Assembly: GCA_964450355.1 (NCBI GenBank)
Contig: CAYVDH010000095.1
Coordinates: forward strand, 1-13,109
DNA length: 13,109 bases
Direction of reading: 5' to 3'
Source: CAYVDH01 sp964450355
GTDB lineage: Bacteria > Bacteroidota > Bacteroidia > NS11-12g > UBA955
Shown piece by piece: positions 1-7,759 of the stretch. Made by a program: the position numbers and the translations under genes. Under the pieces are notes generated by a model. The model was not told the origin of the DNA and made no database searches. It was given only the letters and a program-made list of their open reading frames with translations. The number at the start of each line of letters is the position of its first letter. Position 1 is the first letter of the stretch.

Positions 1-22
1 TCTCTCCAATTAATTGAAGAGA
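1..22 (-). terminator. Probable operon-end hairpin
   Basis: Read on the minus strand, about 30 bases after the stop codon of the large TANFOR-like gene, there is a 9-bp stem: TCTCT pairs with AGAGA, a T-G wobble follows, then CAA pairs with TTG around a TTAA loop. The wobble exists only in minus-strand RNA (on the plus strand it is a C-A mismatch), which fits a terminator for the minus-strand operon. The stem is AU-rich and modest. The window ends at the base of the stem, so the downstream T-run that would confirm intrinsic termination cannot be seen. Confidence 0.45.
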
Positions 23-50
23 GATTTATGATATTATTTATTATTATATT

Positions 51-3000
51 TTATCTAAGTAATGTTACATGACCTACATAGTCGTGTTTTTTTAATTGCG
101 CTTTATTAATTTTATTTTCAATAACACTAGCATCTTTTGAACCCATTACTTTTGCATATTCCCCAAATAATAAATTATCATTTTCTTTGTTAAGGAAAAA
201 ATTAAGTGTAACATATTCCTCATTAACCATACCTGAAGCTAATAAAACAATTGTACCGTTATATTCAGTCAATGCTATAAAATCGGTTTTTAGATTAGGA
301 ATTATTTTATTGATGAGATTTTTAATTTCGGTTAAAGTTAATTCACCTGTAGCAGGAGTATCAGTATAAATATAATATCTTGTGTTTTTGGAAACCCCAA
401 CCGTTCCACTAGGTGCTGCTGTTGGGCAGGGCACTTCAACTTGAGTAGTAGTTACTGTCATGCCGCAAAAAGAATTGCAACCACCATCAGCACATGCGCA
501 ATTACAATCTCCTCCAAGACTTTGACCAGCTTGCAAACAAAAATTTTTAACTGTTTTCTTTGTTTCATAGCAAGGATTGGCATAAAGAGCAACTGGATTT
601 GGAATGATTGCATTGTATGTGCTGCACATTTCAGTATTTGTCATAATTGCTGAATTAGGATAAATAGGATTCATTATAATTTCTTTAATAAAACATAATT
701 TGCCACAACAAAATACTTTAATTTTGACTTTTCCATGAAATTGTTTTGTCCATAAAAGTCCATAAGGGAAATTTGTATTTGGAGGAGTCAATAATGTTTC
801 AGAATAACTAGAGGGCATTCCATTAAATTCTTGACCAATAATGTACTGAACGGAACAATCTGACCCACCACAAGTATGCGGCAAACTAACATGTATTGTT
901 TTTCCATATTCAAAATTTAAGGTATTTCCAACCAATTGATTAGCGAGTAAATTATTAAGATCGGTTGAATAATATACTGACCCTTCATCACCACAAGTAT
1001 CTGTAGATGATCGTAAATGTAAATCCAAATTTGGATTTAATATGGCTGATTCTTCATTTATATAGCCAGTTGAGCCTGTACCATTACCAGCCGTTTCACA
1101 ACAACTTTCTTTGTTATTACTAACACCTCCATTTGAGCTTGTGATAGTTCCTTGTAATTCAAACCATCCAATGGTTGCGTACCCCCCTTCACTTTCAGAG
1201 GCATTTCTATTCCTATATTGTGCTCTTATGCTGTATTTGCCTGTACTTAAATTTAGGGTTTTATTAAAATTAGCAGAAACTGTTAAATTGTCTCCAGCCG
1301 TTGGAATTCCAGTAAATACCCAAATTGGATTTGAAGAGGCATCAATAATTTCTAATTTTATTAACTGATTGTCGCACCTTACTTTTCCGGAAACTGTAAA
1401 ACTTCCTGGACTACAAACATAAAAATCTCGTAAAAAAGTGTGGTTGCCTGGAACTTTAGTTTGATTAAAAGTAGGGGTTAACAATAAGCTAGTAGCAGGT
1501 AAAGTAAATACTGAAGATATAGTTGGATAAATATATGAAGTAATCCAAAATGGATCTGCAATATTACTGGTCAATACTGCACCGCTAGCATCAATTCCTG
1601 TATTAATATTTAATGATTTTTTGCCTTTACATGGCTCACAATCTTTATTCAAACACTCCACTTTAAACATAATTGGTGAACCGCATCTTTGTCCGCCACA
1701 TTCAGCCCAAATGTATATCATTTGAGGAAATGGCTTAGAATAAACACTAGTCGTGTTTTGCCCTAATGGCATTATTTCATCAGGATATACAAGATTACCT
1801 GTAGTTAAATTTTTTCTTCGAACAATATATTGAACCGTACATCCTTTTTGATCGCTGCATTGGTAATTCAATCCTGAAATATCTATACCCAAATCTGCTT
1901 TTAAAGTTGGAATACTATTGCCAATAGAATTTACACCTGGCTCCCAAATCCATGTCCCATCTGCTTTCTTATTTACTATTTGGTATTTGGCATCAATCCA
2001 TTTTGTATTAGCACAACAATTTTTTTCTATTAATAGACTGTATTCGCATTTGCCACATTCTTGTCCACCGCAGTAAGCAATGTATTCAATTTTATAATTG
2101 CCTGCTAAATTGAATGTTTGGGTATATGGCACTGGGAAAGTTCCATCATAACCACTGTATCCAATTCCTGTAATTTTTACCTTTACAGATTTTGCACATT
2201 CTTTGTTTGTTCCGCAATCATAGTTGGCATTAAAGGTATATTTACCATATTGAGAAAGGGTATAACCTGTTGCACATTCAACATTTATTGAAGTTGGTGG
2301 CAAACCTACAGAACCGGAAGGATCTGCGCTTCCACTACCACCTGGAGGTAGCATTTTTTTTGCTCCATCCAATGTTCCTTCTTCAAATAATTCAACCTTA
2401 TCTTTAATTCCTGGCCAACTGATGGATTTACTAATCCAACTAGTACCCTTACAGCAATTAGGTGGAGGGCATGGTTTAACTTTAACAACAAATTGACATG
2501 AATCGCAAATTTTATCTCCACATTTTGCATAATACATTATAGTAAATTCTCCATAAGCACCTGCTAAATCCATGGTGTAAGGAACTGAAGAATTGGTGAC
2601 TTCTACATCAAATTCAGAAACTATTTTTACAAATACATCTTTTTTACATTCACGATTTCCGCAATTATAATTTGCATTAAAAGTAAGTTTTCCATCTTTA
2701 ATACATTCTACGGAATAATCCTTATTACATTCTATACTTACAGGTGCCGTTTTAATTAAAGGTGCTGAAATGCCATAGGTTTTGTTTTCCCATTTGCCAC
2801 CTTTGCAGCAATCAGACATACTATCACAATCTTTAATAATTTTAATTTTACAAGTTTTACAAATGACATTATCACAGATTCCATCTAAAATTAAAGTATA
2901 AACACCATTTGGCAAACTTGCAGGGATAATAAGTCCACCAGTCATTGAAGAATATACTGAACTACCAATACTATTGATAAGTTTAATTTGAGTAATACCA

Positions 3001-6000
3001 CTACAATTATTCAAATTAGGATTACATCGGAAAAATCCTCTAATTAACATCGGTATATCACAGTTTCTATTTGCTTTATTGATATAATAGGTTTCAAAAA
3101 TATCGCAGTTAATAGATTTTACAACTGCACCAGTTGATGTATTTACAATTTCAGGTTGTCTTCCCCAGTAGCTACTATCGCAACAATTGGCAGGGCATTC
3201 AATTTTAAAACTATAACTGCATTTGGCGCATACTTTATCACCACAAATGGCAGAAACATCGAGTTGATAAGTTCCATTAGCGTAGGTCATTGGTATTGAA
3301 ACCGATGTGCAATTGCTAACAACAGTTGTAAATTCTGGCAATCCCGTTGAAACATTTTTTACTTCATATTTTATTTTCGAAGGTCCACATCCTTGTTTAC
3401 AATCGTAGCAGAATTTAAAGCTTTTTGGAACTTTGCATTTGTAAGTTCCCAAGGTAGAGCCGCATTGTGGCATGGATCCCCAACCATTGGTAAGTAAAAT
3501 TTCTTTCACTTTCCAATCTGGACCACCGCAGCAAGCAGAGTCTGAAGGACAATCAACATTAAACGTATATTCACCAACAGCACATTCTACTCCATTGCAT
3601 ATGGCTAAAATATATAAATTGTAATTTGTACTAGTATTTGTTGGAATGATTAAATTAAATGTGGAACCTGAAGGCAGTGTTTGTGATGGAACAACTGGAT
3701 TAAGGTTTTGCAGTATAATATACTTTATTTGAGCAGGGCCACATCCAGGCGCACAGTTGTAATTTGCAGTTATGGGTAACAAAGTTTTGCAATTGAATGT
3801 TCCTAAGTGACCTCCTTTGGGACTGAGATTTACATACGCTTTTTCTTTTTGATAATATACTTTACCCCAACTGCTATTTTCACAGCAATTTTTAGGTATT
3901 GTATCTTTTTTGCAATCTTTTACAATTTCAAATTTGCATGATTTGCAAATGGTATTTCCACAATAATAATCTACATTTAATATATAATTTCCATTGGGTA
4001 ATGTTGCAGGAATATTGATACTTCCAATGCCAAAATTAGTATAACTTGAGCCTGTAAGTTTAAATCCAATCTTTGATTGACATGCTGCATTTTGGGCACA
4101 ACTAGCACTTGCTTTTACAACAAAATCCTTGTCACAATTTTTTAATGCATTGTTAATTCTGAAAACGGAGGGTTGAGCACATTTTAAATCAAATACTTTT
4201 ACTCCTGTAACTGCATCATAAATACTTGGATCTTTTTGTGCACTGTTTTTGCAACAATCTACTGGTGGTGGGCAATCTAATTTAAAACAAACAGTACAAC
4301 TATCACAAATTGTTTCGCCACATTTAGCATATGCTGTCATGCAATAATACCCTGAAACATTTGGTGTTAAAAATGCTAAATTTCTACTGTTTTCTATATT
4401 TGAAAAAGTATTTAGTACTTCTTTTGTTTTACTATTTTTGAAAACATAAGTAATTGTAGCCTTGCAATTAGTATTAATAGCACATTGGTAGGCATATCTA
4501 AAATTGATATACGAATTGCATTTTACATTTTGTAAATCCTTGCCACAAATACTTCCTATTGACGGATCATTTATAATTACATAATCTAACTTATTTTCTT
4601 GTGTTGGTGCAGGTGCTGTAAGGAAAGGAGAAATCCATTTACCGCCTTTACAACAATCTGGCGTCTGTATATTACATTCTTTTAAAATATAAAAAGTACA
4701 TGTTTTACACAATTGTTCACCACAATAAAAATCCACTTTTACAGTATATAATCCACTTGGTGAGGCCGCAGAAATTGATGTATTATCTATGCTGGCTATA
4801 CTGCCAAAAGTTGCATGACTTACAGTATAAATAGTTTTTATTTTGCAATTATTACCGCAAACTCCGTTTGTAGAAAACAAATAATATTGATCACAGTTTC
4901 TAAAATTAGGGCTAATTTTAAAGGTATCATTTTTACAATTTACCATATCCAAACTTTTAACCAATGTACCCAACGAATTTGTAATATCTACTGATTTTAT
5001 GGTTGAGTTTTTGCAACATTCTGTTGGTTTTTGCTTACATTCCACAGTGAATGGATATCTCAACCAATTACAAACTTTTCCATCGCACAAGCCACTTACT
5101 CGCAGCTCATATATTCCAGAAATACTTGGGAATGTTACCGCAGTTGTGGCACAATTAGTTGCATCTATAGTTAAAGCAGTTACAATATTTTTTGATTCAT
5201 CTAGAATTTCATATTTAATTTTAGATTCACCACAATCTTTGGGGCAATCATAACAGAAAGTAAACTTGCGTTTTTCATCGCATTTAAAAGTGCCTAAATT
5301 GGCAAGATGTCCAATTGGTTTTCCAGTTGATTCATCAATGTTTTTGCTCCATTTTCCAGGGCAACATTCTTTTGGTTGACAAATTGGCAATTTGTTGTTT
5401 AATTTACTAAAATTACTTGAATTGCTATTTCCATCTTGCCAAATACCTTTAAACAGAAAATCAGCAGTGGCTGCTGAGGATGTATTTGGAACATAAATAA
5501 AACTTACTACCACATTTCCATTCGCTGGAATTGTAGCTGGAAGGCTTGTTATACTTGACAAAACACCAGTTGGAGATGTAATTGCATTCATTATTGTAGC
5601 ACAAGTTTGAACAGCTCCAGATGCAACATTGTTAAAATTGATTGTAACTTTATAAGTTTGAACTCCTTCTACAATTTTATCACAAATCATTTCAATAGTT
5701 GCAGAATTTGTACCACAACCAGCTGAATTGAGATAGAAAGTTTGAAGTTGTGATTCACCTTCTAGATTTCCGCCTTGATCTACAGCTCTTACTCTCCAAA
5801 CCAATCCATTTTGTGGGCAAGGCAATTTTGGTGGATTGCAAAAAATATCTGATGATAAACTTAGAGATAATTCTTTGGTAGTTTTTTCAACCAAAACCTT
5901 GTTGTTTTTTACAGCATCTTCTGCCGTTTGACCATCTGAAATTGCCCAAACCTGCAATGTGAAATTTCTGTTGCATGGTGGTGGTGGGTGACAAGGATGC

Positions 6001-7619
6001 CAATTAAAATTTACTGAGCTGCCATCTGTTTTAATTTGAACAATTTCATTGTTAGCAGGTGAAATTAGGGGTATGGTTTTTAAACCAGCTGAATTGAGAT
6101 AGAAAGTTTGAAGTTGTGATTCACCTTCTGGATTTCCGCCTTGATCTACAGCTCTTACTCTCCAAACCAATCCATTTTGTGCGCAAGGCAATTTTGGCGG
6201 ATTGCAAAAAATATCTGATGATAAACTTAGAGATAATTCTTTGGTAGTTTTTTCAACCAAAACCTTGTTGTTTTTTACAGCATCTTCTGCCGTTTGACCA
6301 TCTGAAATTGCCCAAACCTGCAATGTGAAATTTCTGTTGCATGGTGGTGGTGGGTGACAAGGATGCCAATTAAAATTTACTGAGCTGCCATCTGTTTTAA
6401 TTTGAACAATTTCATTGTTAGCAGGTGAAATTAGAGGGATTGTTTTTAAATTAGAAATACTTAATGTTGATGGTTCACTCTTACCTAATACACTACCCTT
6501 TTCATCCAATGCCTCCACTTGCCAAATACAATTAGGAGGAAATGTGATTTTTTCTTTAATTTTACATTCAGTAACATCAACAACATCTTTAGTTACTATA
6601 GGCTTATTAGTTCGCATAGCCTCTGCACTGTTTTGACCTTGTATCAATTGCCAAACTTTTAGTCTATAAATAACAGGATCTCTTGGTTTGGGAATAATTG
6701 GTGTCCATCTAAAAGTGATATTATTTACTTCTTCTGCAGATAATTTTATTCCATTTAATGGTTCAATTAATTGAATGACCGATAAGTTAGTTTGGTTTGA
6801 TAATATACTAAAACTAAATGGTTCACTCATTCCACTACCATCTACTAATTTTCTATCTTCACCATCCAAAGGTGTAATGGTCCATACGTATTTTTTACCT
6901 GCTTCTGGCAAGGCATTGTCTATGGGCCATTGTGTTTGCAATATTTCTTTGCAATCTTTTTCTACAATGGGTTGATTGGTTCTTAAAGCAATCATAGGAG
7001 TTTGACCTTCTAACACTTCCCAAACTTGTAAACGATATGTTACAGGGTCTCTTGGTTTTGGAATAATTGGCGTCCATCTAAATACAATACCTTTAATACC
7101 AATTTCAGCAATTTCTTGATTATTAATTGGATTAATTAAAGTAGGTGCTTGAAAAGCAGTTATTGCAAAAGTTTTACAAACTGTTCCTGATGTACCAATG
7201 ACTTGACCAGTTTGAGGCGATGTTAAAGCCACACACAATTGGTAATTATCATCAGGGATACGACCAGTTTTTGCGATTGTGTTTTGCGCTTTGCCAGTGT
7301 AATTAATTGCAGATAATGGAAAAACTTCTGAAGCATCGTACGTGTTTACACCAGGAGAGACTTCTAGTTCTGGCATTTTTACTGCATCGGTAGCAGCAAT
7401 TACAGAACTTGATCCATCTAATAATTCTGTTTTAATTTTAACAACAATCACATTTTGTGATGTATTAGAAATAATCAGTTTAATGGTTTCTGTTTGTAGC
7501 TGCCAATCGCTTATATATGGCGATGGTTTTGGGCTCATTAGCACCTGAATGCTTTGAGCCATTACACTTCCTATAGAAAAAAGGAAGAGTAAAATGAGTA
7601 AATGTAATTTTTGTTTCAT
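51..7619 (-). CDS. Giant exported multi-module protein: TANFOR-like N-terminus, FN3-like modules, cysteine-rich module array
   Basis: A 2522-residue protein of unknown function. Residues 1-21 form a Sec signal peptide (lysines, Leu/Ile/Phe core, VMA-QS cleavage site) without a lipobox. Residues about 22-154 include SPKPSPYISDW and resemble the TANFOR domain of Bacteroidota surface proteins. Four FN3-like modules follow at about 158-273, 280-390, 391-512 and 513-634; the last two are nearly identical. A beta-sandwich-like segment spans about 635-747. Cysteine-rich modules, most starting with CC and ending in a CGxxxCxxC-like motif plus a final Cys, run from 752 to 1989, with one more at 2173-2310. 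Residues about 2003-2158 look like a galactose-binding-like jelly roll, and 2405-2522 is an unrecognised domain. I count about 135 cysteines. No type IX sorting domain is visible. The start is chosen for its signal peptide; the leader is A-rich with no Shine-Dalgarno. It is likely a surface stalk, adhesin or matrix protein; that role is inference. Confidence 0.93.
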   Translation of the reverse strand: MKQKLHLLILLFLFSIGSVMAQSIQVLMSPKPSPYISDWQLQTETIKLIISNTSQNVIVVKIKTELLDGSSSVIAATDAVKMPELEVSPGVNTYDASEVFPLSAINYTGKAQNTIAKTGRIPDDNYQLCVALTSPQTGQVIGTSGTVCKTFAITAFQAPTLINPINNQEIAEIGIKGIVFRWTPIIPKPRDPVTYRLQVWEVLEGQTPMIALRTNQPIVEKDCKEILQTQWPIDNALPEAGKKYVWTITPLDGEDRKLVDGSGMSEPFSFSILSNQTNLSVIQLIEPLNGIKLSAEEVNNITFRWTPIIPKPRDPVIYRLKVWQLIQGQNSAEAMRTNKPIVTKDVVDVTECKIKEKITFPPNCIWQVEALDEKGSVLGKSEPSTLSISNLKTIPLISPANNEIVQIKTDGSSVNFNWHPCHPPPPCNRNFTLQVWAISDGQTAEDAVKNNKVLVEKTTKELSLSLSSDIFCNPPKLPCAQNGLVWRVRAVDQGGNPEGESQLQTFYLNSAGLKTIPLISPANNEIVQIKTDGSSVNFNWHPCHPPPPCNRNFTLQVWAISDGQTAEDAVKNNKVLVEKTTKELSLSLSSDIFCNPPKLPCPQNGLVWRVRAVDQGGNLEGESQLQTFYLNSAGCGTNSATIEMICDKIVEGVQTYKVTINFNNVASGAVQTCATIMNAITSPTGVLSSITSLPATIPANGNVVVSFIYVPNTSSAATADFLFKGIWQDGNSNSSNFSKLNNKLPICQPKECCPGKWSKNIDESTGKPIGHLANLGTFKCDEKRKFTFCYDCPKDCGESKIKYEILDESKNIVTALTIDATNCATTAVTFPSISGIYELRVSGLCDGKVCNWLRYPFTVECKQKPTECCKNSTIKSVDITNSLGTLVKSLDMVNCKNDTFKISPNFRNCDQYYLFSTNGVCGNNCKIKTIYTVSHATFGSIASIDNTSISAASPSGLYTVKVDFYCGEQLCKTCTFYILKECNIQTPDCCKGGKWISPFLTAPAPTQENKLDYVIINDPSIGSICGKDLQNVKCNSYINFRYAYQCAINTNCKATITYVFKNSKTKEVLNTFSNIENSRNLAFLTPNVSGYYCMTAYAKCGETICDSCTVCFKLDCPPPVDCCKNSAQKDPSIYDAVTGVKVFDLKCAQPSVFRINNALKNCDKDFVVKASASCAQNAACQSKIGFKLTGSSYTNFGIGSINIPATLPNGNYILNVDYYCGNTICKSCKFEIVKDCKKDTIPKNCCENSSWGKVYYQKEKAYVNLSPKGGHLGTFNCKTLLPITANYNCAPGCGPAQIKYIILQNLNPVVPSQTLPSGSTFNLIIPTNTSTNYNLYILAICNGVECAVGEYTFNVDCPSDSACCGGPDWKVKEILLTNGWGSMPQCGSTLGTYKCKVPKSFKFCYDCKQGCGPSKIKYEVKNVSTGLPEFTTVVSNCTSVSIPMTYANGTYQLDVSAICGDKVCAKCSYSFKIECPANCCDSSYWGRQPEIVNTSTGAVVKSINCDIFETYYINKANRNCDIPMLIRGFFRCNPNLNNCSGITQIKLINSIGSSVYSSMTGGLIIPASLPNGVYTLILDGICDNVICKTCKIKIIKDCDSMSDCCKGGKWENKTYGISAPLIKTAPVSIECNKDYSVECIKDGKLTFNANYNCGNRECKKDVFVKIVSEFDVEVTNSSVPYTMDLAGAYGEFTIMYYAKCGDKICDSCQFVVKVKPCPPPNCCKGTSWISKSISWPGIKDKVELFEEGTLDGAKKMLPPGGSGSADPSGSVGLPPTSINVECATGYTLSQYGKYTFNANYDCGTNKECAKSVKVKITGIGYSGYDGTFPVPYTQTFNLAGNYKIEYIAYCGGQECGKCEYSLLIEKNCCANTKWIDAKYQIVNKKADGTWIWEPGVNSIGNSIPTLKADLGIDISGLNYQCSDQKGCTVQYIVRRKNLTTGNLVYPDEIMPLGQNTTSVYSKPFPQMIYIWAECGGQRCGSPIMFKVECLNKDCEPCKGKKSLNINTGIDASGAVLTSNIADPFWITSYIYPTISSVFTLPATSLLLTPTFNQTKVPGNHTFLRDFYVCSPGSFTVSGKVRCDNQLIKLEIIDASSNPIWVFTGIPTAGDNLTVSANFNKTLNLSTGKYSIRAQYRNRNASESEGGYATIGWFELQGTITSSNGGVSNNKESCCETAGNGTGSTGYINEESAILNPNLDLHLRSSTDTCGDEGSVYYSTDLNNLLANQLVGNTLNFEYGKTIHVSLPHTCGGSDCSVQYIIGQEFNGMPSSYSETLLTPPNTNFPYGLLWTKQFHGKVKIKVFCCGKLCFIKEIIMNPIYPNSAIMTNTEMCSTYNAIIPNPVALYANPCYETKKTVKNFCLQAGQSLGGDCNCACADGGCNSFCGMTVTTTQVEVPCPTAAPSGTVGVSKNTRYYIYTDTPATGELTLTEIKNLINKIIPNLKTDFIALTEYNGTIVLLASGMVNEEYVTLNFFLNKENDNLLFGEYAKVMGSKDASVIENKINKAQLKKHDYVGHVTLLR
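54..407 (-). other. Unrecognised C-terminal domain of the giant protein
   Basis: Encodes residues about 2405-2522. It follows a short Cys-rich knot (CNCACADGGCNSFC, about 2372-2385) and contains no cysteine itself. It alternates predicted helices (ELTLTEIKNLINKIIPNL; SVIENKINKAQLKK) with strands (TDFIALTEYNGTIVLLAS; YVTLNFFLN), giving an alpha/beta appearance unlike the beta-rich modules before it. It ends in HVTLLR and lacks the glycine- and strand-rich pattern of type IX secretion C-terminal domains. Possible roles include an anchor or cap; none can be assigned. Confidence 0.4.
1146..1613 (-). other. Jelly-roll-like domain between cysteine-rich modules
   Basis: Encodes residues about 2003-2158. 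The opening NTGIDASGAVL followed by DPFW, then a PGNHTF strand, FYVCSPGSFTVSGKVRCDN, and a closing GGYATIGWFELQGT follow a layout I know from galactose-binding-like beta-sandwich domains of bacterial exported proteins, in which NTG(V/I)D.SG...DP.W is the usual start and a G...F...GT strand the end. Such domains often bind carbohydrate or act as structural units; the ligand here cannot be inferred. The domain contains only two cysteines, which sets it apart from the modules on both sides. Confidence 0.55.
1653..5369 (-). repeat. Array of ten cysteine-rich protein modules (coding repeat)
   Basis: Encodes residues 751-1989 of the giant protein. CC pairs begin modules at residues 752, 868, 989, 1122, 1245, 1363, 1479, 1604, 1722 and 1868, spaced 116-146 residues apart. 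Most modules read CC-x(3-5)-W near the start, an internal NC/YDC...CG or NCD...C pattern, a Gly-x-Tyr strand, then CGxxxCxxC and a last Cys just before the next CC. Eight to twelve cysteines per module suggest disulfide-stabilised extracellular folds. The modules are diverged at DNA level, unlike the 366-bp duplication nearby. I do not recognise a named family for them. Confidence 0.85.
5717..6448 (-). repeat. 366-bp in-frame tandem duplication, two copies
   Basis: Two adjacent 366-bp units lie at 6083-6448 (first in reading order, residues 391-512) and 5717-6082 (residues 513-634). Over the first 352 bp in plus-strand orientation I see three differences: one gives Pro versus Leu (NPEGES/NLEGES), one Ala versus Pro (PCAQ/PCPQ), and one is a silent proline codon change. 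Three more mismatches lie in the last 14 bp. Each unit encodes one complete FN3-like module of 122 residues, so the reading frame and domain boundaries are preserved. The near identity points to recent duplication or gene conversion. Confidence 0.95.
7557..7619 (-). other. Signal peptide of the 2522-residue protein
   Basis: Residues 1-21: basic start MKQK, a hydrophobic stretch of about 14 residues, and a small-residue VMA motif before Gln-Ser. No cysteine follows the predicted cut, so a type I signal peptide rather than a lipoprotein is expected. It predicts export across the inner membrane and supports the chosen start codon. Confidence 0.88.
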
Positions 7620-7759
7620 TTTATTTTTTTTGTTTTTAATTATTGCAAATCACTTGGTTTAAATTTTTATTTCTTTACCCCTTTGTAGGTATTTTCTTTA
7701 AGGTTGAATCCAAAAAACAAACTGCAACGAATACTTATATTCAGCATACTATTTATTTT
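7620..7759 (-). other. Intergenic gap between FN3 gene and giant TANFOR-like gene
   Basis: This is the only gap longer than 15 bp between genes. It is very AT-rich and ends in an A-rich leader before the start codon. I looked for the Bacteroidota promoter motif (TTG near -33, TAnnTTTG near -7) and found no convincing match; GTGATTTG and GCAGTTTG are partial only. The gap is compatible with read-through transcription plus some separate control. Confidence 0.5.
7708..7746 (-). terminator. Weak hairpin followed by T-rich tract (possible partial terminator)
   Basis: Just after the stop codon of the FN3 gene, on the minus strand, TGC and GCA flank an inner stem GAATA/TATTC with loop TAAG, with unpaired bases between the two stems. 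GTTTGTTTTTTGG follows directly. The stem is short and broken, so this would at most attenuate read-through from the FN3 gene into the giant gene. It may be chance in AT-rich DNA. Confidence 0.22.

Noticed and set aside
187..653. Plus-strand open frames of 60-70 codons at 187-369 and 441-653
   Set aside because: They lie wholly inside the coding sequence of the giant minus-strand gene and have no leader signal or recognisable domain. The same holds for plus-strand frames at 1111-1368, 4999-5253, 6415-6636, 6775-6975, 7342-7548 and 9882-10094.
2306..2530. Minus-strand open frame of 74 codons in another frame
   Set aside because: It overlaps cysteine module 9 of the giant gene in a different frame. 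The Gly/Pro/Ser-rich DNA there reduces stop codons by chance. The 60-codon minus frame at 6895-7077 is rejected for the same reason.
1653..5369. CGxxxCxxC motifs considered as zinc ribbons of a nucleic-acid-binding protein
   Set aside because: The protein has a Sec signal peptide and extracellular-type beta modules, so disulfide bonds are more likely than cytoplasmic zinc ribbons. Metal binding outside the cell is not excluded.
5717..6448. Repeat considered as a mobile element or CRISPR-like array
   Set aside because: There are only two head-to-tail copies, fully coding and in frame, with no inverted ends, transposase or spacers. It is a domain duplication.
7620..7759. Bacteroidota-type promoter before the giant gene
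   Set aside because: No TAnnTTTG box with a correctly spaced TTG was found; partial matches such as GTGATTTG and GCAGTTTG are expected by chance in such AT-rich DNA.
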